Assembly (NCBI GenBank): GCA_004151065.3
Contig: NWUY0300007706.1
Coordinates: 48,295-85,777 of the forward strand
Length of the DNA stretch: 37,483 nt
Direction of reading: 5' to 3'
From: Larix sibirica
Taxonomy: Eukaryota > Streptophyta > Pinopsida > Pinales > Pinaceae
The translations under genes were made by a program, and so were the position numbers. The notes under the pieces are model-generated. The model did no database searches and was not told where the DNA came from. It was given only the letters and a program-made list of their open reading frames with translations. Every line of letters starts with the position of its first letter. The first letter of the stretch is position 1. Of the stretch, positions 10,588-22,553 are shown one piece after another.

Positions 10588-10745
10588 CTCCGGTGACAGG
10601 AAAGGGGGGAACTACCCCCTTAGATTACATTGCCCTCAAGCCTATAGAACCCTAGTCACCTTGCTAATCCACCGATCAAAACCCTCGACCACTCACTCCT
10701 CTCGCCTCGGTTTTGAGAATGTTTGTTGTATAATAAATTGATAAA
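10588..10745 (-). other. Probable 5' leader of the LINE
   Basis: This short stretch upstream of the ORF1 start is richer in G+C than its surroundings (around 10600-10720, with GAGGCGAGAGGAGTGAG on the minus strand). It probably holds the 5' untranslated region and internal promoter of the LINE. The exact 5' end cannot be set because no target duplication is visible. Confidence 0.4.
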
Positions 10746-11291
10746 AGGATGTAAAAGTACATAACTTTGACAACAAACATGGATTATGTGTGAAAGAAAA
10801 AAAGGTGGTTTGCTCAAAATTGAATTAATGTGAGCAAATTATGATGGTTTGAAGTTCCTTAAATGACTAAAGTTGACTATTATGAAAAGACTATAAATTT
10901 TGATAGAGTGAAATGCACCACTATATAGTAGATGAAAATCCAATCTCAATAAAAAAACATTACATTGAAAATGACCAACTGGATTGGGAAATATTAGCCA
11001 CAAAAATCCATTCGATTTCTAGATGCAAATCTTTACAAGCTAATTTTTTATTTTCCAAGAAAAAAATTTATATTTGTTATTTCAAAAGAGAAATCAAAAT
11101 ATACATATTTAGTCCTCGAATATTTTATTTTAAGTTTGGAAATGTCCTCAAACCTACCCTGTAGCTACATATTACAGTTTTCCCAAATCAAAACATTTTT
11201 GGCCAAAATTGTTCCCATACTATCATTGAACATTTTCTAATACAATAAACTCAATTCCCTTAATTCTATTGGAATTATCCCACCTCATTGT
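10746..11291. other. Non-coding, probable LINE 3' untranslated region on the minus strand
   Basis: Strongly AT-rich with no convincing frame. It lies directly after the minus-strand RNase H end at 11292 and before the 5' end of the next minus-strand LINE, so it is best read as the 3' untranslated region of the first LINE. No poly(A) run marks its end. Confidence 0.35.
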
Positions 11292-12245
11292 TCACAAGAG
11301 GATTATGGATAATTCTAATAAGGCAATTTCAACATTGAATTCTTGATAAACTATAATATCTTCCCACAAATAAAGATAATATTTTGAGAGGGAGACTGCT
11401 TTTGTACTGGACTCTCTAAAGATGTGTGAGAAAGAGATCAAATCAAATTGGGATTTTACCTCTAATACTATGTTCATGATAGGGATTAGGGATAAATCTA
11501 GGATTTGACACTTTTCATTACACCAAGCCTTCAATAGGTTGGAGTCCCCTGGCACCTAAAAATATCTTAAAATTTGATCTCTGACAAATTTCATCTAAAA
11601 TCACAGTGAAAAGATTTTTTTTTTTGTTATTTGCACTTAACCCAACACCATATTTGAGATTGAAATAATGATGAATATTTAGGTGCCCCAACTAATTCCT
11701 TGACAAGCACCATTGAAGAATCCCCAAGATTTTTTATATCAATGACCTGTTCCTTGAGAATCCTAGCTACCTTCATGTTAGGATATTTCCACCCTTCCTT
11801 ATAGCAGAGATTGATTATATGGTATACCATACCAGAAGCCGGTTTACTCCCTTAAAAACCATCTTGTTTTTGCAAAGCCATAATCCTCGCAATACGTAGA
11901 AAGGTAGTGCTTTATGAGTCTTAACATAAGGGTCTACCATCTAGGATACAAAACATTCCATACAAAATTTCTTACTACACTTATTGGAGCCACATACCAT
12001 TTGGAGAACTTCATTCCAAACTAATTTGGAGAAGGAACAAGCAAAACAAAACGTGAACAATATATTCACTTTCTACATTGCAAAGGATGCAATGATTAGG
12101 TACATTTGAATGTCTTTAATGACCATTATCCCGAGTGAGAAACTTGTTGGAGAGTGTGAGAGAAATGAAAAATTATAACTTTGAGTGGACAAACTAACTT
12201 CCAAATCATCCTCCTCCACAAAGCCTATCCCTGGTTAGATTTTGA
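11292..12245 (-). pseudogene. LINE ORF2 3' end: zf-RVT finger and RNase H
   Basis: Minus-strand blocks in order: a VCPLKV-IFHFSH region, a Cys/His zinc finger of the zf-RVT type (about 12110-12030, CILCNVESEYIVHVLF, read across frames), WNEV, then WGFFNGACQG (about 11715), PGDSNLLKAWCNEKC (11551-11507) and SHIFRESSTKAVSLSKYYL (about 11430). The last three are RNase H blocks: the first catalytic Asp is now Asn, GDS is kept, and the final Asp is Val. Frameshifts and stops abound. RNase H at the C-terminus is typical of plant L1-like ORF2. The homology starts abruptly near 12245, consistent with 5' truncation. Confidence 0.7.
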
Positions 12246-14112
12246 AGTAACGTGGCTTCATATCCTAACTTATTAGTTAGATTTCCTATATATTTGTTCC
12301 ATTACCATATAAGTTCACCTTTGTAAACTTATAGAATAATTGCACTATGATTTAATAAAGAAATATAATTTAACAATTATGGTACGCAAATTCAAATATG
12401 TAGCTAACCTCAAGGACCGGATTGGAGAACAATGCCAACAAGGAAGAATTGGAAAAAACCAACATTTATCATGTTAAACTTATGGTGTTTATATAATAAG
12501 AATTGCATGCTTTTAAATTAACAAGTATGAATGTTTAGAAAATTGTTGAATTGCTACTCGATGATAAAAAACATTGTTAATGATCCATTGGTAGAAAGGC
12601 CATGGATTGGATTAGTGACAATGTAGAAGTGAGATTCCATGCTATGCAAATGAGTTGGAAGGGAGAATTACTTAACTCTTCTTTTTTGTTATATTTTTTT
12701 AGTTCTATGTCTATATAATTAAGGCATGAGAGCATTGAAAATGCAAGAGAACATAATAGCTAGAATGCATATGCTCTCGTGGGTATATTAAGAAATAATG
12801 CATACTGCATATAAATATTGCACACACATACAATATTGCATGTTGGTAAAATTTGTATGAGATTACATATGCAATGAGCATAGAATGATAATTTATTGTG
12901 GTTGATGATGGTTGTTTAACCATAGATTACTAAGGCATGGTTGAAGATGTTGATGGCACTACTACACATACAAGCCATCATTGTAAGAAAGGGCGAGGAC
13001 AATAAAGTATCAATCAAGAAGATGGTGAAAGGGATATGTAAGTTTCCATAAGACATGTGTGTCTGGGTTAACATTAGATAAGTTGATGGAATCCATGCAT
13101 GTATGGATTTAGTTATGTCAATCACATGATTTCTAGAAAAGGGATTGGATAATAATTCCTTCAACCATATTTTAATATCATAAATTAGTGCGCGTGTGAT
13201 GCTTGAAAGCATTTATGTGAAGGATCCCCCACCTAGTATGTTATAGTATGGGGTAGTAATGGCATAAAGCCTTATACCTATATGAGTACTTGGAATCTAA
13301 AATGAATTCGTAAGAAATAAAATATCATGTTGTGTTGTGTTGGTTATAAGTAAATAACTGAGACAAGTAAGGACTTATGATCTTGATGTGGAAGTGAATT
13401 CCATCTAATATAGTCACGGGATATGCCATAGTGTCGGTAGATATGGAAAGGCTATAGAGTTACACAAATGTATAATGGTCCCCTACTTGTGTTAATGTCT
13501 TGGATTCTAACCTTCTCGCCAACATAAATACAGTATTAGAGGGAAAGGATTTGTGGAGAGGTTGTTTAGCAAAGAAAGGTAATGCCCTCTAGTACGCCTG
13601 AGGAATTGTTTAGTAAAAAAAGGGTACATTCCTTTTGCTATGTTGGGATGACGAAGAAGGTGTCTAGATGGTCATGTAAGTGCTGGGAAAGTGGATGGAT
13701 GATGTATAGAGGTATTGGATAGACTTTCCAAATCACCATGGTGGAATTCATTACATGAGAATATGGTATTATTGGATCAATAAAAGGGTGCATTGAATAA
13801 AGGTGCATAATGGAATGTGTAAATATTGTGGTTATGCACACATATATGTGGGCATATGTGTTTAAATTAATTTTGTGTATGTATGCTTGTGATATATCTC
13901 GTTGCAAATAATATGCCAATAGCTCAAATGATGGAATTATTGGTGATTTATAAATTTGGAATCATTCCATGGGTTGTTGTGGATGCAGTAAAACAATTGC
14001 ATGAAAAAATAGTCAAATTTTGATGGACTACAAGAAGACTCTATCAAGACTTTGTCATATAAATTTCCATACCTATCGCCTGAAAATATTGATCCAAGAT
14101 GGACTTTGATCC
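12246..14112. other. Non-coding stretch, no element recognised
   Basis: AT-rich DNA with only short chance frames, including minus-strand ones rich in Ile, His and Tyr at 12711-13212 and 13638-13919 that show no motif. Around 13558-13640 a ~43-bp segment (GTTTAGCAAAGAAAGG...) is repeated once with changes. I see no LTR ends, primer site or domain here. Confidence 0.5.
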
Positions 14113-14370
14113 TTGAAACTCCGTCTACACACCTGCACTAAACAAGAGCACGTCATCTACTATGATGAAATGCACTATGATGAAGAAATTTTAAAACCCA
14201 TAACAATCCATGTGTTTCATGCATCCATCATCACTTTGCTTAGACTCTCAGCCACTAACGGAAATAGAAAATGTGACAGGGGACAACTTGATGCAGGAGC
14301 ATCGGACAAAATTCAAACTCAGGTTTCTAGAAGGTCCAAAACACATTTACTAAGGGAGTGGGATCCCTAA
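14113..14370 (+). other. Short open frame, unassigned
   Basis: This is an 85-codon frame with a basic C-terminal half (SDKIQTQVSRRSKTHLLREW). Downstream lie TTGAATTAGGATAGTTGAA, a purine-rich tract and long AT-rich DNA, a setting like the 3' end of an LTR-element polyprotein followed by an LTR. No diagnostic domain is present. It may equally be a chance frame. Confidence 0.2.
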
Positions 14371-15182
14371 AAGTTTGAATTTTCGTTGAATTAGGATAGT
14401 TGAATAAAGAGATTCGATCTCTTTTTCCATGTAATAGCTAGATTTGGTAATCATTTAGTAGGTTAGAAGAATAGGGGGGTCATTCTCAAAATGACATGTA
14501 ATCAATTTGTTTAGGGGAAAGATACTAAAATATGATTTGTGTTAAAATAGGGTATTTGATCCATATTAGTGGATCTAGTTAAATTGTCTTTATTGTGTAT
14601 AAGATGCAATGAAATTAGTGTATGAGTGGGAATTTGGAGAGATGTCAAAGATTGTAGTATAATAGCTAAAGAATATTTTGTATCTTTATATCTATGCACA
14701 TATTATTCCTATTTCGTTCTTTATGTTTTCTTACAGTTGAAAATCCTCATTTCTATAACCAATCAAGTTCGATCATGCTTTAGATCATTACATGGATATT
14801 ATGCTTAGCTGAGATCGCATTTTGCAAATATAAGGAGAATTAGTATTGGGTTTGATTCAATTTTATTAGATTTCCATTTAATTTTGAGTTACTGAGGTTG
14901 TGAAGATAATAAGGGGGAATTTGGTTTTTTGTTCTCTATTGCCTTGAAATCGAACCATTTTGACATTCAACAAGCTCTATGAATTTGTAAGTTATGATTC
15001 AAAAACCCAAATTTTATATTTGAAGTCAACTGGTTTTGGCAATAATGTGCTATAAAACAGAGAGTGATTTGCTCAATCTAGTAAAGGATTTAGATCTAAA
15101 GATCAAGACAGAGTGTGTGTATGGCATTCTCACCAAGTGAACTCAAGATTTGGAAGACTATGTTGAACTTTCTTTCAAATAT
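14371..15182. other. Non-coding stretch, possible LTR remnant
   Basis: AT-rich, with no coding potential that I can support. GAATAGGGGGG (about 14470) is a weak polypurine candidate. The pattern suggests a decayed LTR, but no paired copy exists in the window. Confidence 0.3.
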
Positions 15183-15860
15183 AAATTCATGTAGCGTGTG
15201 TGGTTTCCAGTAACACTTGTAAATTCCTATAGTGTATGTGTATTTTGGTAACACTTATTATTTCCTATAGAGCGTAGTTACCAAATTCCCTCGAGTCGGG
15301 ATAATCAATATGTAAATTCGATTGTTCGATTCGTGTTATGAATTTTCTGGTTAATTTGGTTCCTTGGGTCTTGCAACACTGTTCAAAGATTCTCTGGTCT
15401 TCGATTTGTCCCCCCAGTCAAGGTAATGGATAAAATATCGGTCTATTGTTTCCTTTCTTGGTTAGAACCATGGTGGGAACGAGCTAGCCCCGGTTAGAAT
15501 GATGGTTAGAAAAATTGGTACACAAGGATATTGACTATTTCCCATCTGATAGTTCTCGTATGATTATAGCCAAATGGATATAACAAATCGAAATTCACGT
15601 GTATTTTTGGCATGGGATGTCAAATAGGAGGATTTGTAAGTGATTTAAATTGAATATACTTGTATGCAACCTATGTGTATTGATGAATTTTTACTGGTTT
15701 AAAAGGCATATAAGAAGTATATAAACGAATTTTTTCGAATCAATTTTTTTTCTCTCAAATGTTTTTTCGTATCCAAACTCAAATCCATATTTGAATTCGA
15801 ACTTGGTAACTATGCTATAGAGTGTGTGAGATTCTAGTGACATTGGTTTCTTACATTTAA
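15183..15860. repeat. 39-bp tandem repeat, three units, third unit split by a transposon
   Basis: Unit 1 at 15183-15220 and unit 2 at 15221-15259 share AAATTC-TATAG-GTGTGTG, a TTT-GGTAACACTT block and similar spacing. Unit 3 begins at 15260 (ATTTCCTATAGAG) and resumes at 15823 (TGTGTGAGATTCTAGTGACA) after the inserted element. The first two units give an independent view of the empty site. Confidence 0.7.
15273..15814. mobile_element. Non-autonomous hAT-like element (MITE), 542 bp
   Basis: The ends form a 16-bp terminal inverted repeat (left CGTAGTTACCAAATTC; right end, reversed, CATAGTTACCAAGTTC) with 14 of 16 matches. The element is flanked by a perfect 8-bp direct repeat CTATAGAG at 15265-15272 and 15815-15822. 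An 8-bp target duplication together with a CA-starting inverted repeat is the hallmark of hAT elements. The interior is AT-rich and codes for no transposase, so the element must have been moved in trans. The insertion lies inside unit 3 of a 39-bp tandem repeat, which confirms its borders. Confidence 0.8.
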
Positions 15861-16199
15861 TCATTTAAACATAAAATATTGCATCAGATTTCTAGTTAGT
15901 TTAAATATCTCAGTAGTTAATCTGAAAATGAAGCAAAATATGATTACAGAGACGAGAAGTACGGAAAAGAAGGTTACTGAAGTACTGAGAATGTAAGGGC
16001 AGAATTTGTTGAATAATCTTATTCACTTAACACAAAGAGAGAGAATTGATCCCTAGATAATGTTCTTGTTCTTGGATAGAATAAGGTCCAGATTGTATGA
16101 AAGGAAAATTGCATCTCTCACCTACACAACAACCTTGTCATAGTCCTCATGAAGAATGAAAGAAAGGGAAAATGCCCACGTTAATAAGAATTGTGATAG
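15861..16199. other. Non-coding stretch, nothing recognised
   Basis: AT-rich sequence between the split tandem repeat and the first LINE homology. No frame, LTR end or repeat structure stands out. Confidence 0.4.
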
Positions 16200-16830
16200 A
16201 GGGGAGAATCATGAAAAATAAACAAAGAATAAGATAAAATTAATATTTGAAGGAAACTCTTTAGGTATTTTTATGGATTTCAAAGTCGCCTCTCTTGAAG
16301 TTTTGGAAGAAAAAATGATGGACTAGTTGAAGAAAGAGGAAATATCCTAGAAGCTCAAAAGTAGAAAGATTTGGTTATGTGAAGGCGATAATAATATAGA
16401 GTTTTTGCGACATTATGCAAATTTTTGAAAGCGTATAAATGCCATTTGGGAGGTTTCTCTCTCAAATGGGGTGAAGGTGTCTTCTTTTAAGGACAAGGTA
16501 GTGATAGGAAATCTCATTTAAGTCTTTATTTAAGGAGCCTGAAGGTTTTTTGATTGGTGAAATCATGCAAATCTTGAGGTTGTTGCCTAGGGTTATAAGT
16601 GATGAGAAGAGCACGACCTTGGAGGAAGAAGTTACATGTGAATAAATTGAGTGAACCCTTCACACTTTGAAGAAAAGATTCCTGGATCGGAGGGGTTTAT
16701 GATAGAATTTTATTTGGTTTCTTCGACTTGTTAAAAGAGGATTTTTACATGGTCATTAATGAAGCTAAAGAAGCTGGGAAGATTTTAGAAGCTTTGACTA
16801 GCACCTTCACAACACTTATTCTGGAGAAAT
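16200..16830 (+). pseudogene. Duplicated fragment of LINE ORF2 (pre-RT region), upstream copy
   Basis: This segment matches the sequence about 795 bp downstream (about 16995-17630). Shared blocks include KIKL-FEGNS, KVAS, LKKEEIS followed by a TAG stop and KLKSR, HYANF, SFKDK, and GEIMQILRL with its DNA-level equivalents. It ends at ACCTTCACAACACTTATTCT. Both copies carry the same in-frame TAG (about 16349 and 17152). The copies also differ by many substitutions, so the duplication is old. Alone it encodes nothing functional. Confidence 0.75.
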
Positions 16831-19800
16831 AAGTTCAATTATGCTTGGTTACTCAAGGAAGACTTTACAAATATGGTTATTTCAAATTGGGACCATATTG
16901 ATGTGTTGGAGGAGGATTTGGCTATGCATCAGTTCTCCAGTTGTTTTCAAAAGTTAAAAACCGTCATAAAGAAGTGGATGGTCACCTATGGATCCAAAAT
17001 GCAAGATGAATTGAAAGAGATAGAGAATAAGATAAAATTATTATTTGAAGGAAACTCTTCGAGTATTATTACGAATGACAAAGTCGCCTCTCCTAAAATT
17101 TTGGAAGTAAAAACGATGGACTTGGACTTTCTAAAGAAAGAGGAAATATCCTAGAAGCTCAAAAGTAGAGTGGTTTGGTTACGTGAAGACAATAATAATA
17201 CAAATTTTTTTCAACATTATGCAAATTTTCAAAAGCATATAAATACCTGGGAGGTTGAACTCTCTCAAATAATGTAAAGGTGTATTCTTTTAAGGACAGG
17301 ACATTGACAAGAAAATCTAATTTTGAGTCTTTCTTTAAGAAACCTGAAGGTTACCCTATTGGTGAAATCATGCAAATCTTGAGACTGATTTCTCGGGTTA
17401 TTAGTGATGACTATAACACGGTCTTGGAGGAAGAAGTTACGTTTGAAGAAATTGAGCGAACGCTTCACTCTTTTAAAAACTGAAAGAGTCTTGGACCAGA
17501 TGGGTTTACGAGCGATTTTTTTTTGCTTTCTTCGACTTGTTAAAAGAGGATATGTACATGGTCATTATTGAAGCTAGGAATATTTCAGAAGCTTTGAATA
17601 ACACCTTCATATAACTTATCATGAAAAAACAAGATGCCTTGTCTTTCGATGATTATCGTCCCATTTCCTTATGCAATCTTATTTATAATATTATCTCTAA
17701 GATCCTTGATCATCGTTTAAAAGGAATCTTGTTAAGTATCGTATCAGAGGAGAAGTTCGGGCTCTTGTTCAATCGTCAAATTCATGATGTGGTTTCAATA
17801 GTGCAAGAAGGACTTCACTCCATAAAGGAAACCAAACTTAAACATTTTTGTTAAAGTTTGACCTTGCAAACTCTTATGACAAGGTCGAGTGGGTTTATCT
17901 CAAATTATTGCTTGCACAGATGGATCTAAGTTTGAAAATAGTAAATTGGACCTTGGGATGTGTTCAATCTACCACCTTTGCAGTCTTGATTAATGGGTCT
18001 CCGTCGGTTTTCTTCAAAGCATCCCGAGGCCTACGTCAAGGGTTTCGTATATTTATTTATGTTCTTGCTAATTGTTGAAGGTCTTACTCTTCTCATCAAG
18101 GAGGCTAAAAGAACAGGTAAGTTGAAGGGGATAGAAATATCATCCTCGGCTGAGAGTACCCACTTTTTATTTTTTGACGATATATTGATTTTTGGTCATG
18201 ATAATGAACATGAGATGGATAACATAAGAGTAATCCTAAATTTGTACCTTCGAGCTAATGGAATGGAAATCAATTGGATTAAAAATTAGTAGTCGTTAAG
18301 TTTTTTATTTGCGAAGGAAGTGGGGCATAATGGGGATATTATTTCTTTTTCAATAAAAGAGCTTGAGGATGGATTAAAATATTTTGGGTTCCATCTTAAT
18401 CCCAACAAGTATAGATTTGGGGATGGGATGTAGTTGTATGAGAAGATAGAGGCTTGTAATTTAGTGTGGGTTAACCAACGGATTTCTTGCGAAGGCAAGT
18501 TGGTCTTAATTAATCAGTCCTTGAAAGTATTCATGTTTACTAGATGGCCATTACAAAATCGCAAAGGGAATTCTAATGAAGATAAGGAAAAAAAGTTTAA
18601 GTTTTCTTTGGAAGAGGAAAATTTCAACAGAAGGAATTTCATTGGCAAAGTGGTCCAAGCTGGAAGTTTCGAAGAGTCTCAGTGGTTTGGGTTTAACGAA
18701 CATTTATTTATTTATTCAATACCTCACAGCAAGGAACTTGTGGAGGTTAGTATATAATGAAGCTCTATGGTGTCAGGAAATCAAATCAAAGTATCTTCAC
18801 AGTGTCTCAATGGAGAAATGGTTTAGAGAGGCTTGAAAATATTCCAAAGGTGGTTCTATAGTATGGAAGACATTAGTGGAGGATTTTCCTTTGGCTTGGA
18901 CCTAGATAACATGGAGGATTGGGATGGTTGAAAACTTCATGTGTGGGAATATCCATGGCTTGGGGCATAAGACTCTTTATTTTTATCCCAAGGTTTGATC
19001 CAAAGACTTCACAACTCTAGGATTTTTCAATAAGGATGCAGGTGGTCTAAATGGTGCAGTTGATTGGGCACAAAAATGGAAGTCTATGGAAGATCTAGCT
19101 TTGGTTGGTGCTCAAGCCGAAGAATGCAGACTATATATCCAAAATATGCGCCAAGGGGAAATCAAGATATTAGAGGTTGAATACAAAATGTAGAACAAAA
19201 TCCATCGTCTGGCGAATATATGACAAAGTTGGGTTATGCAACTAAGGTCAAGGAAGCTTTGGTGGGGGGGGGAGTTGATGGTGGGCGGTGGTGTGGAAAA
19301 TGCTTGTTCCACCGTAAGCCAAAATTCTTTTATGGTTATATTTATCAAACAAATTGTTACATCAGATAATGGGTTGAAGTGAGGATGGAAAGGTCTGAGT
19401 AGGTGCATTTTGTCACTCGACAGGAAGATGAATATGTGTATCATTTATTTGTTGGTTGTTGTTTTTCCAAAGAGGTTTATAGGGTTGTTAATTCCAAGCT
19501 CAAATCTAAACCAACATGGAATTTGGAATACTTAGAAGGCTGTGTTAGATAATAGTTATCAGGTAATACTATAGCAAATTATAAGGCTTTTCCAAATATA
19601 TGGGTGTATTGGCTTTGGTGGGTTGAAATTTGTCAACCTTTGACGATAAGTCCTACCTGGTTGAAGTGCTTGCATAGGCTATTTTTAATATGGCTTCATA
19701 ATTCAAATCTAACCCAAAATATCAAAATAATAGGCTTGTAATTATGCCAAGTCTAAATTATGAGATTCCTTGGGGTTTTTTTTATGATGCCAATCAAGGG

Positions 19801-20228
19801 CACCCAATGATCTGTGGAGTTGGCGCTATCCTATACTTAAATGCAAGCATTTATATCTACTAATTTTTGTAGCGGGATGAGGATCGAATACTTGTGCATA
19901 ATTGTGTGCACTATGGGTTTTATTAAGGTGTGCACATCAAGAAAGTGTGAGGAAATTACAGGTATTAGGAGATTCTCTTATTGTTGTTGAATGAGATAAA
20001 AACAAGAGAAGAATTGAGATCCTTTATCTTCGATGACTCCAATAGCTAATTGAGGAAGAGATGGAATCTTTGGAATGGATTTCCTTCACTCACATTTACA
20101 GGGAATTAAACAAGGAAGCATACATCTTGTCTAAGCAAGCTTTGTTGTTGCATGAAAGGACTTTGGTGGAGAGTGTCTTCAAGGATGGTAGAATCCATTT
20201 GGAAGTCGAAATCCCTCTTTACATTTAG
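16831..20228 (+). pseudogene. LINE ORF2 (RT, zf-RVT, RNase H), decayed
   Basis: Frames can be pieced together over about 1,130 codons. In order: FNYAWLLKEDF...VISNWDHIDVLEEDLA (16831-16920); SFDDYRPISLCNLIYNIISK (about 17640), the first RT finger block; FDLANSYDKVEW (17854-17889), RT motif A with its Asp kept; SRGLRQG (about 18020), motif B; HFLFFDDILIFG (about 18160-18195), motif C, where the usual FADD is FFDD; EGKLVLINQSLKVFMFTRWP (18490-18550); a zf-RVT-like segment (19300-19490); and RNase H (about 19760-20200) with YDANQGHP, LGDSLIVVE and HIYRELNKEAYILSK. At least three frameshifts (near 17480, 17850 and 18050) and many stops inactivate it. The first 5' kilobases (ORF1, endonuclease) are missing, so the element is 5' truncated. 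Confidence 0.85.
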
Positions 20229-20490
20229 TCTGTTTCTATTAACCTTCCATCAATTTGGATGAGGTGTATAAGATTTTTGGTCTTTAGGAGGTCGAACTCT
20301 TCTTCCTGTTGGAAATTGTTGCAATCCTTGGTATACTTGAATGTTGGGTTTCATAGTTGGAATCCATGGTAGATAAGTTTGCCAGGATTAATAAGTGAAA
20401 ATTTCTTTGGGTGAAGAGGTTATAAGCATCCCTATTTCAATCTCTGTATATTCACCCTTTGAACATCAAGTTTTTTTTCATTAGAATATA
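20229..20490 (+). other. Probable LINE 3' untranslated region
   Basis: Non-coding sequence after the RNase H stop at 20226-20228, running to the start of similarity with the gypsy LTR. It contains no poly(A) run. The gypsy element appears to have entered the LINE's 3' region or its flank. Confidence 0.45.
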
Positions 20491-20800
20491 GCCGACTGGG
20501 TCCTCTTGACCGACCACCGACTGGTCGACCAAGTCAGTTGATTCGGTTAGGCCGACTAGCAGACATATAAAACTATCTAACTAATTGTATGATCCATATA
20601 TATAGGCTATTGATCCAGATGTTATAAAAAATTATTATCCCCTGTTTTGTACATTATGACCTGTTGATAATATAAAGACTTGTTGCTAGTGAGATCATTA
20701 CTTTCATTGTTTATTGTTCCCTTTATGTATGCTTTTTCTCATACTTAACATTCAAATAATGTGCTACTGGTAACCTAATGTAATCCCCTAGATTACAACA
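20491..20800 (+). repeat. 5' LTR of the gypsy element, first ~23 bp missing
   Basis: It aligns with the 3' LTR along its length: CGACCGACCACCGAC, ATATATATAGGCTATTGA, TTGATAATATAAAGACTTGT and GGTAACCTAATGTAATC are shared. It ends GATTACAACA at 20800. The 3' LTR begins 23 bp earlier (TGTTGAAGGAGACTTGTC); that part is replaced here by unrelated sequence, so the left edge has been lost. TATATATA at about 20600 may be the TATA box. Confidence 0.85.
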
Positions 20801-20815
20801 TTGGTTTCATTGTCG
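20801..20815 (+). promoter_or_regulatory. Degenerate primer binding site
   Basis: TTGGTTTCATTGTCG follows the LTR end directly. Compared with the plant initiator-Met site TGGTATCAGAGC it keeps TGGT, TCA and one G. The position is right but the match is weak. Confidence 0.45.
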
Positions 20816-21003
20816 ATAATATTTAACCAAGACATTAAATGAACACGCGTACATAAATGGTGAGTGGAGAGGAAATTAGAGAGTGGTGGAATAGACAATT
20901 CACAAACTACATTCAAAATTATGCTAGAAGAAACAAGTTGAATCTTATGAAGGTTGGAGAGAAGTTATTTAAGGAATATCGTGAATGATTCATAAAGGTT
21001 GTC

Positions 21004-22553
21004 TGTCACGGGGCTACCGGCCCCAACTCAATTTTTGTTTTTTGATAGCCCCTGCGACACTTCCTAGAGCCTAGTCGAGGGCGAGACCAAATTGATAGGT
21101 CATCCGAAAAACTATGCCTAACTTGCACAATACACACTTCTTTCTTTTACACTTATTTTATTATACTTATCCAATTTTACTTGCGTGCACACATCCAATA
21201 GTTAACACATTCCAACACTTAGCCAAATATAAGACACTCAAAGATATGGCAGGGTGACACCCAGTGGGTGTGCTTAACACCCTTTTACACTTTTAATGGT
21301 ACAAGGAAACATGTTAAAACAGTGGAGGATGCCACACCCCAAAAACCCTCCAAGAGCATGCCCAACTTACACTTTCTCAAGATTATGTCCATGTCTTGGC
21401 TCTACTTGTAGTAGAAACCATAGTCCATTGTTTGTGTGGTTCTCTTACATTTATCAATTGAAATCTGTCGCACATCTCTTGGCATGATATCGTCCATCGT
21501 AGTCTTACCGATCATCCTGGCCCAACTCTCTTAGTCCACGTGCCCTAGAGAGTATCTTCCCACAAGTTCGCAGTGAGTCTACTTGCACACAACCCTCAGT
21601 GTCTTCCAATCCACATCTTTGCCTACTCATGGTGCATAAGTCTGCCAACTTTCGCAAGTGCATGCTACACACTTAAGCTTCCACAAGATACGCCTCTCCA
21701 TGAGGCTTTCCTGAGGTCTGGGCGCCTCTCCAAGATATCTGTGAGTGTAATTCTCCTGGCCCGCTGACCTACCATGTCTCATCCGAGAGAGAGTAATCCC
21801 ATAAAACCTCAATCTGCAATTTGGGCCAAATTCAAGTGTGTCCTCCTTTGGGTGCGGCCAGAAGAAGGGCACGCCTCAGTGTGCCTCATACTTCTGCTTG
21901 CATGAATTTTCCTTCTTGCCACCGAACTTGTTTCCTTGGTTATGTCATCTCTTTCCTCCATCTGCATCCTTATTTATACATGAGCATGTGCACGAGAATT
22001 CCCCTTGACGCGTGCTCTCCTCAACCAAGCCAACCTCCACAAGCACTAGCATGGAGTGCAAGTAACACCGGGTGACCACCTTGTCAGTCAATGTGCTTGT
22101 CCACCATATTTCATTCGCTGCACTTGGGCATGTGTGCTCCTTGGGCGTGCCCCCCACATGCATGTCGGAAACATGCTCCACCCAAGTCTCTTGTGCACTC
22201 ATATGTACGCAACACAAGTGTGGCCATAGGTCATCCATCTAGATGACATGCCAAGGCTTTCCATGCCTTGGGATTCATTGGCACACATCCCAAGCCCATC
22301 CATCCACACTTTTGTTCGCAAGCCCCACTCATTTCGTGCTTGGTGCGCTTGTCCGATTGCACTTGCTTCTTACTAACTCCACTTGCTTGACTTGTCAGCA
22401 TTCCAAGTCGTGAGGTTTTTGAGTCTCGTGCCGAGCTTCGAAACCGTGATGCATATAGGCTTGCCATGCCTTAGGCATCTTGGGTGAGCTCCCAGCCAAA
22501 GCTCTTCCACATGGGTGAGTTGGCCAAGCTGCCTTCGCACTAAGGCCGTTACA
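21004..22553 (-). repeat. Solo LTR of another element, inverted, 1,550 bp
   Basis: Read on the minus strand it begins TGTAACGG at 22553 and ends CCGTGACA at 21004, so the ends form an 8-bp inverted repeat with one mismatch. The flanks are TTGTC (20999-21003) and CTGTC (22554-22558), a 5-bp target duplication with one change. No primer site, gag or second LTR is attached, which fits a solo LTR left by recombination. It is visibly richer in G+C than the gypsy element around it. Short frames inside (for example 21627-22467) carry no domain and are treated as chance. Confidence 0.7.
21971..21978 (-). promoter_or_regulatory. TATA box of the solo LTR
   Basis: The minus strand reads TATAAATA, followed by AGGATGCAG. 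It lies about 575 bp from the LTR's U3 end, a plausible place for the U3/R promoter, and agrees with the minus orientation deduced from the LTR ends. Confidence 0.5.

Noticed and set aside
10241-10741. 166-codon plus-strand open frame
   Set aside because: It lies opposite the DUF4283-like LINE ORF1 start and leader. The minus-strand reading has recognisable domain blocks, the plus strand has none.
12711-13919. Three minus-strand frames of 70-98 codons rich in Ile, His and Tyr
   Set aside because: No domain, no shared frame and low-complexity AT-rich DNA; best explained as chance.
19261-19295. Run of nine or more G as a regulatory or G-quadruplex site
   Set aside because: It falls inside decayed LINE coding sequence (Gly/Trp codons) and looks like a homopolymer expansion in a dead gene.
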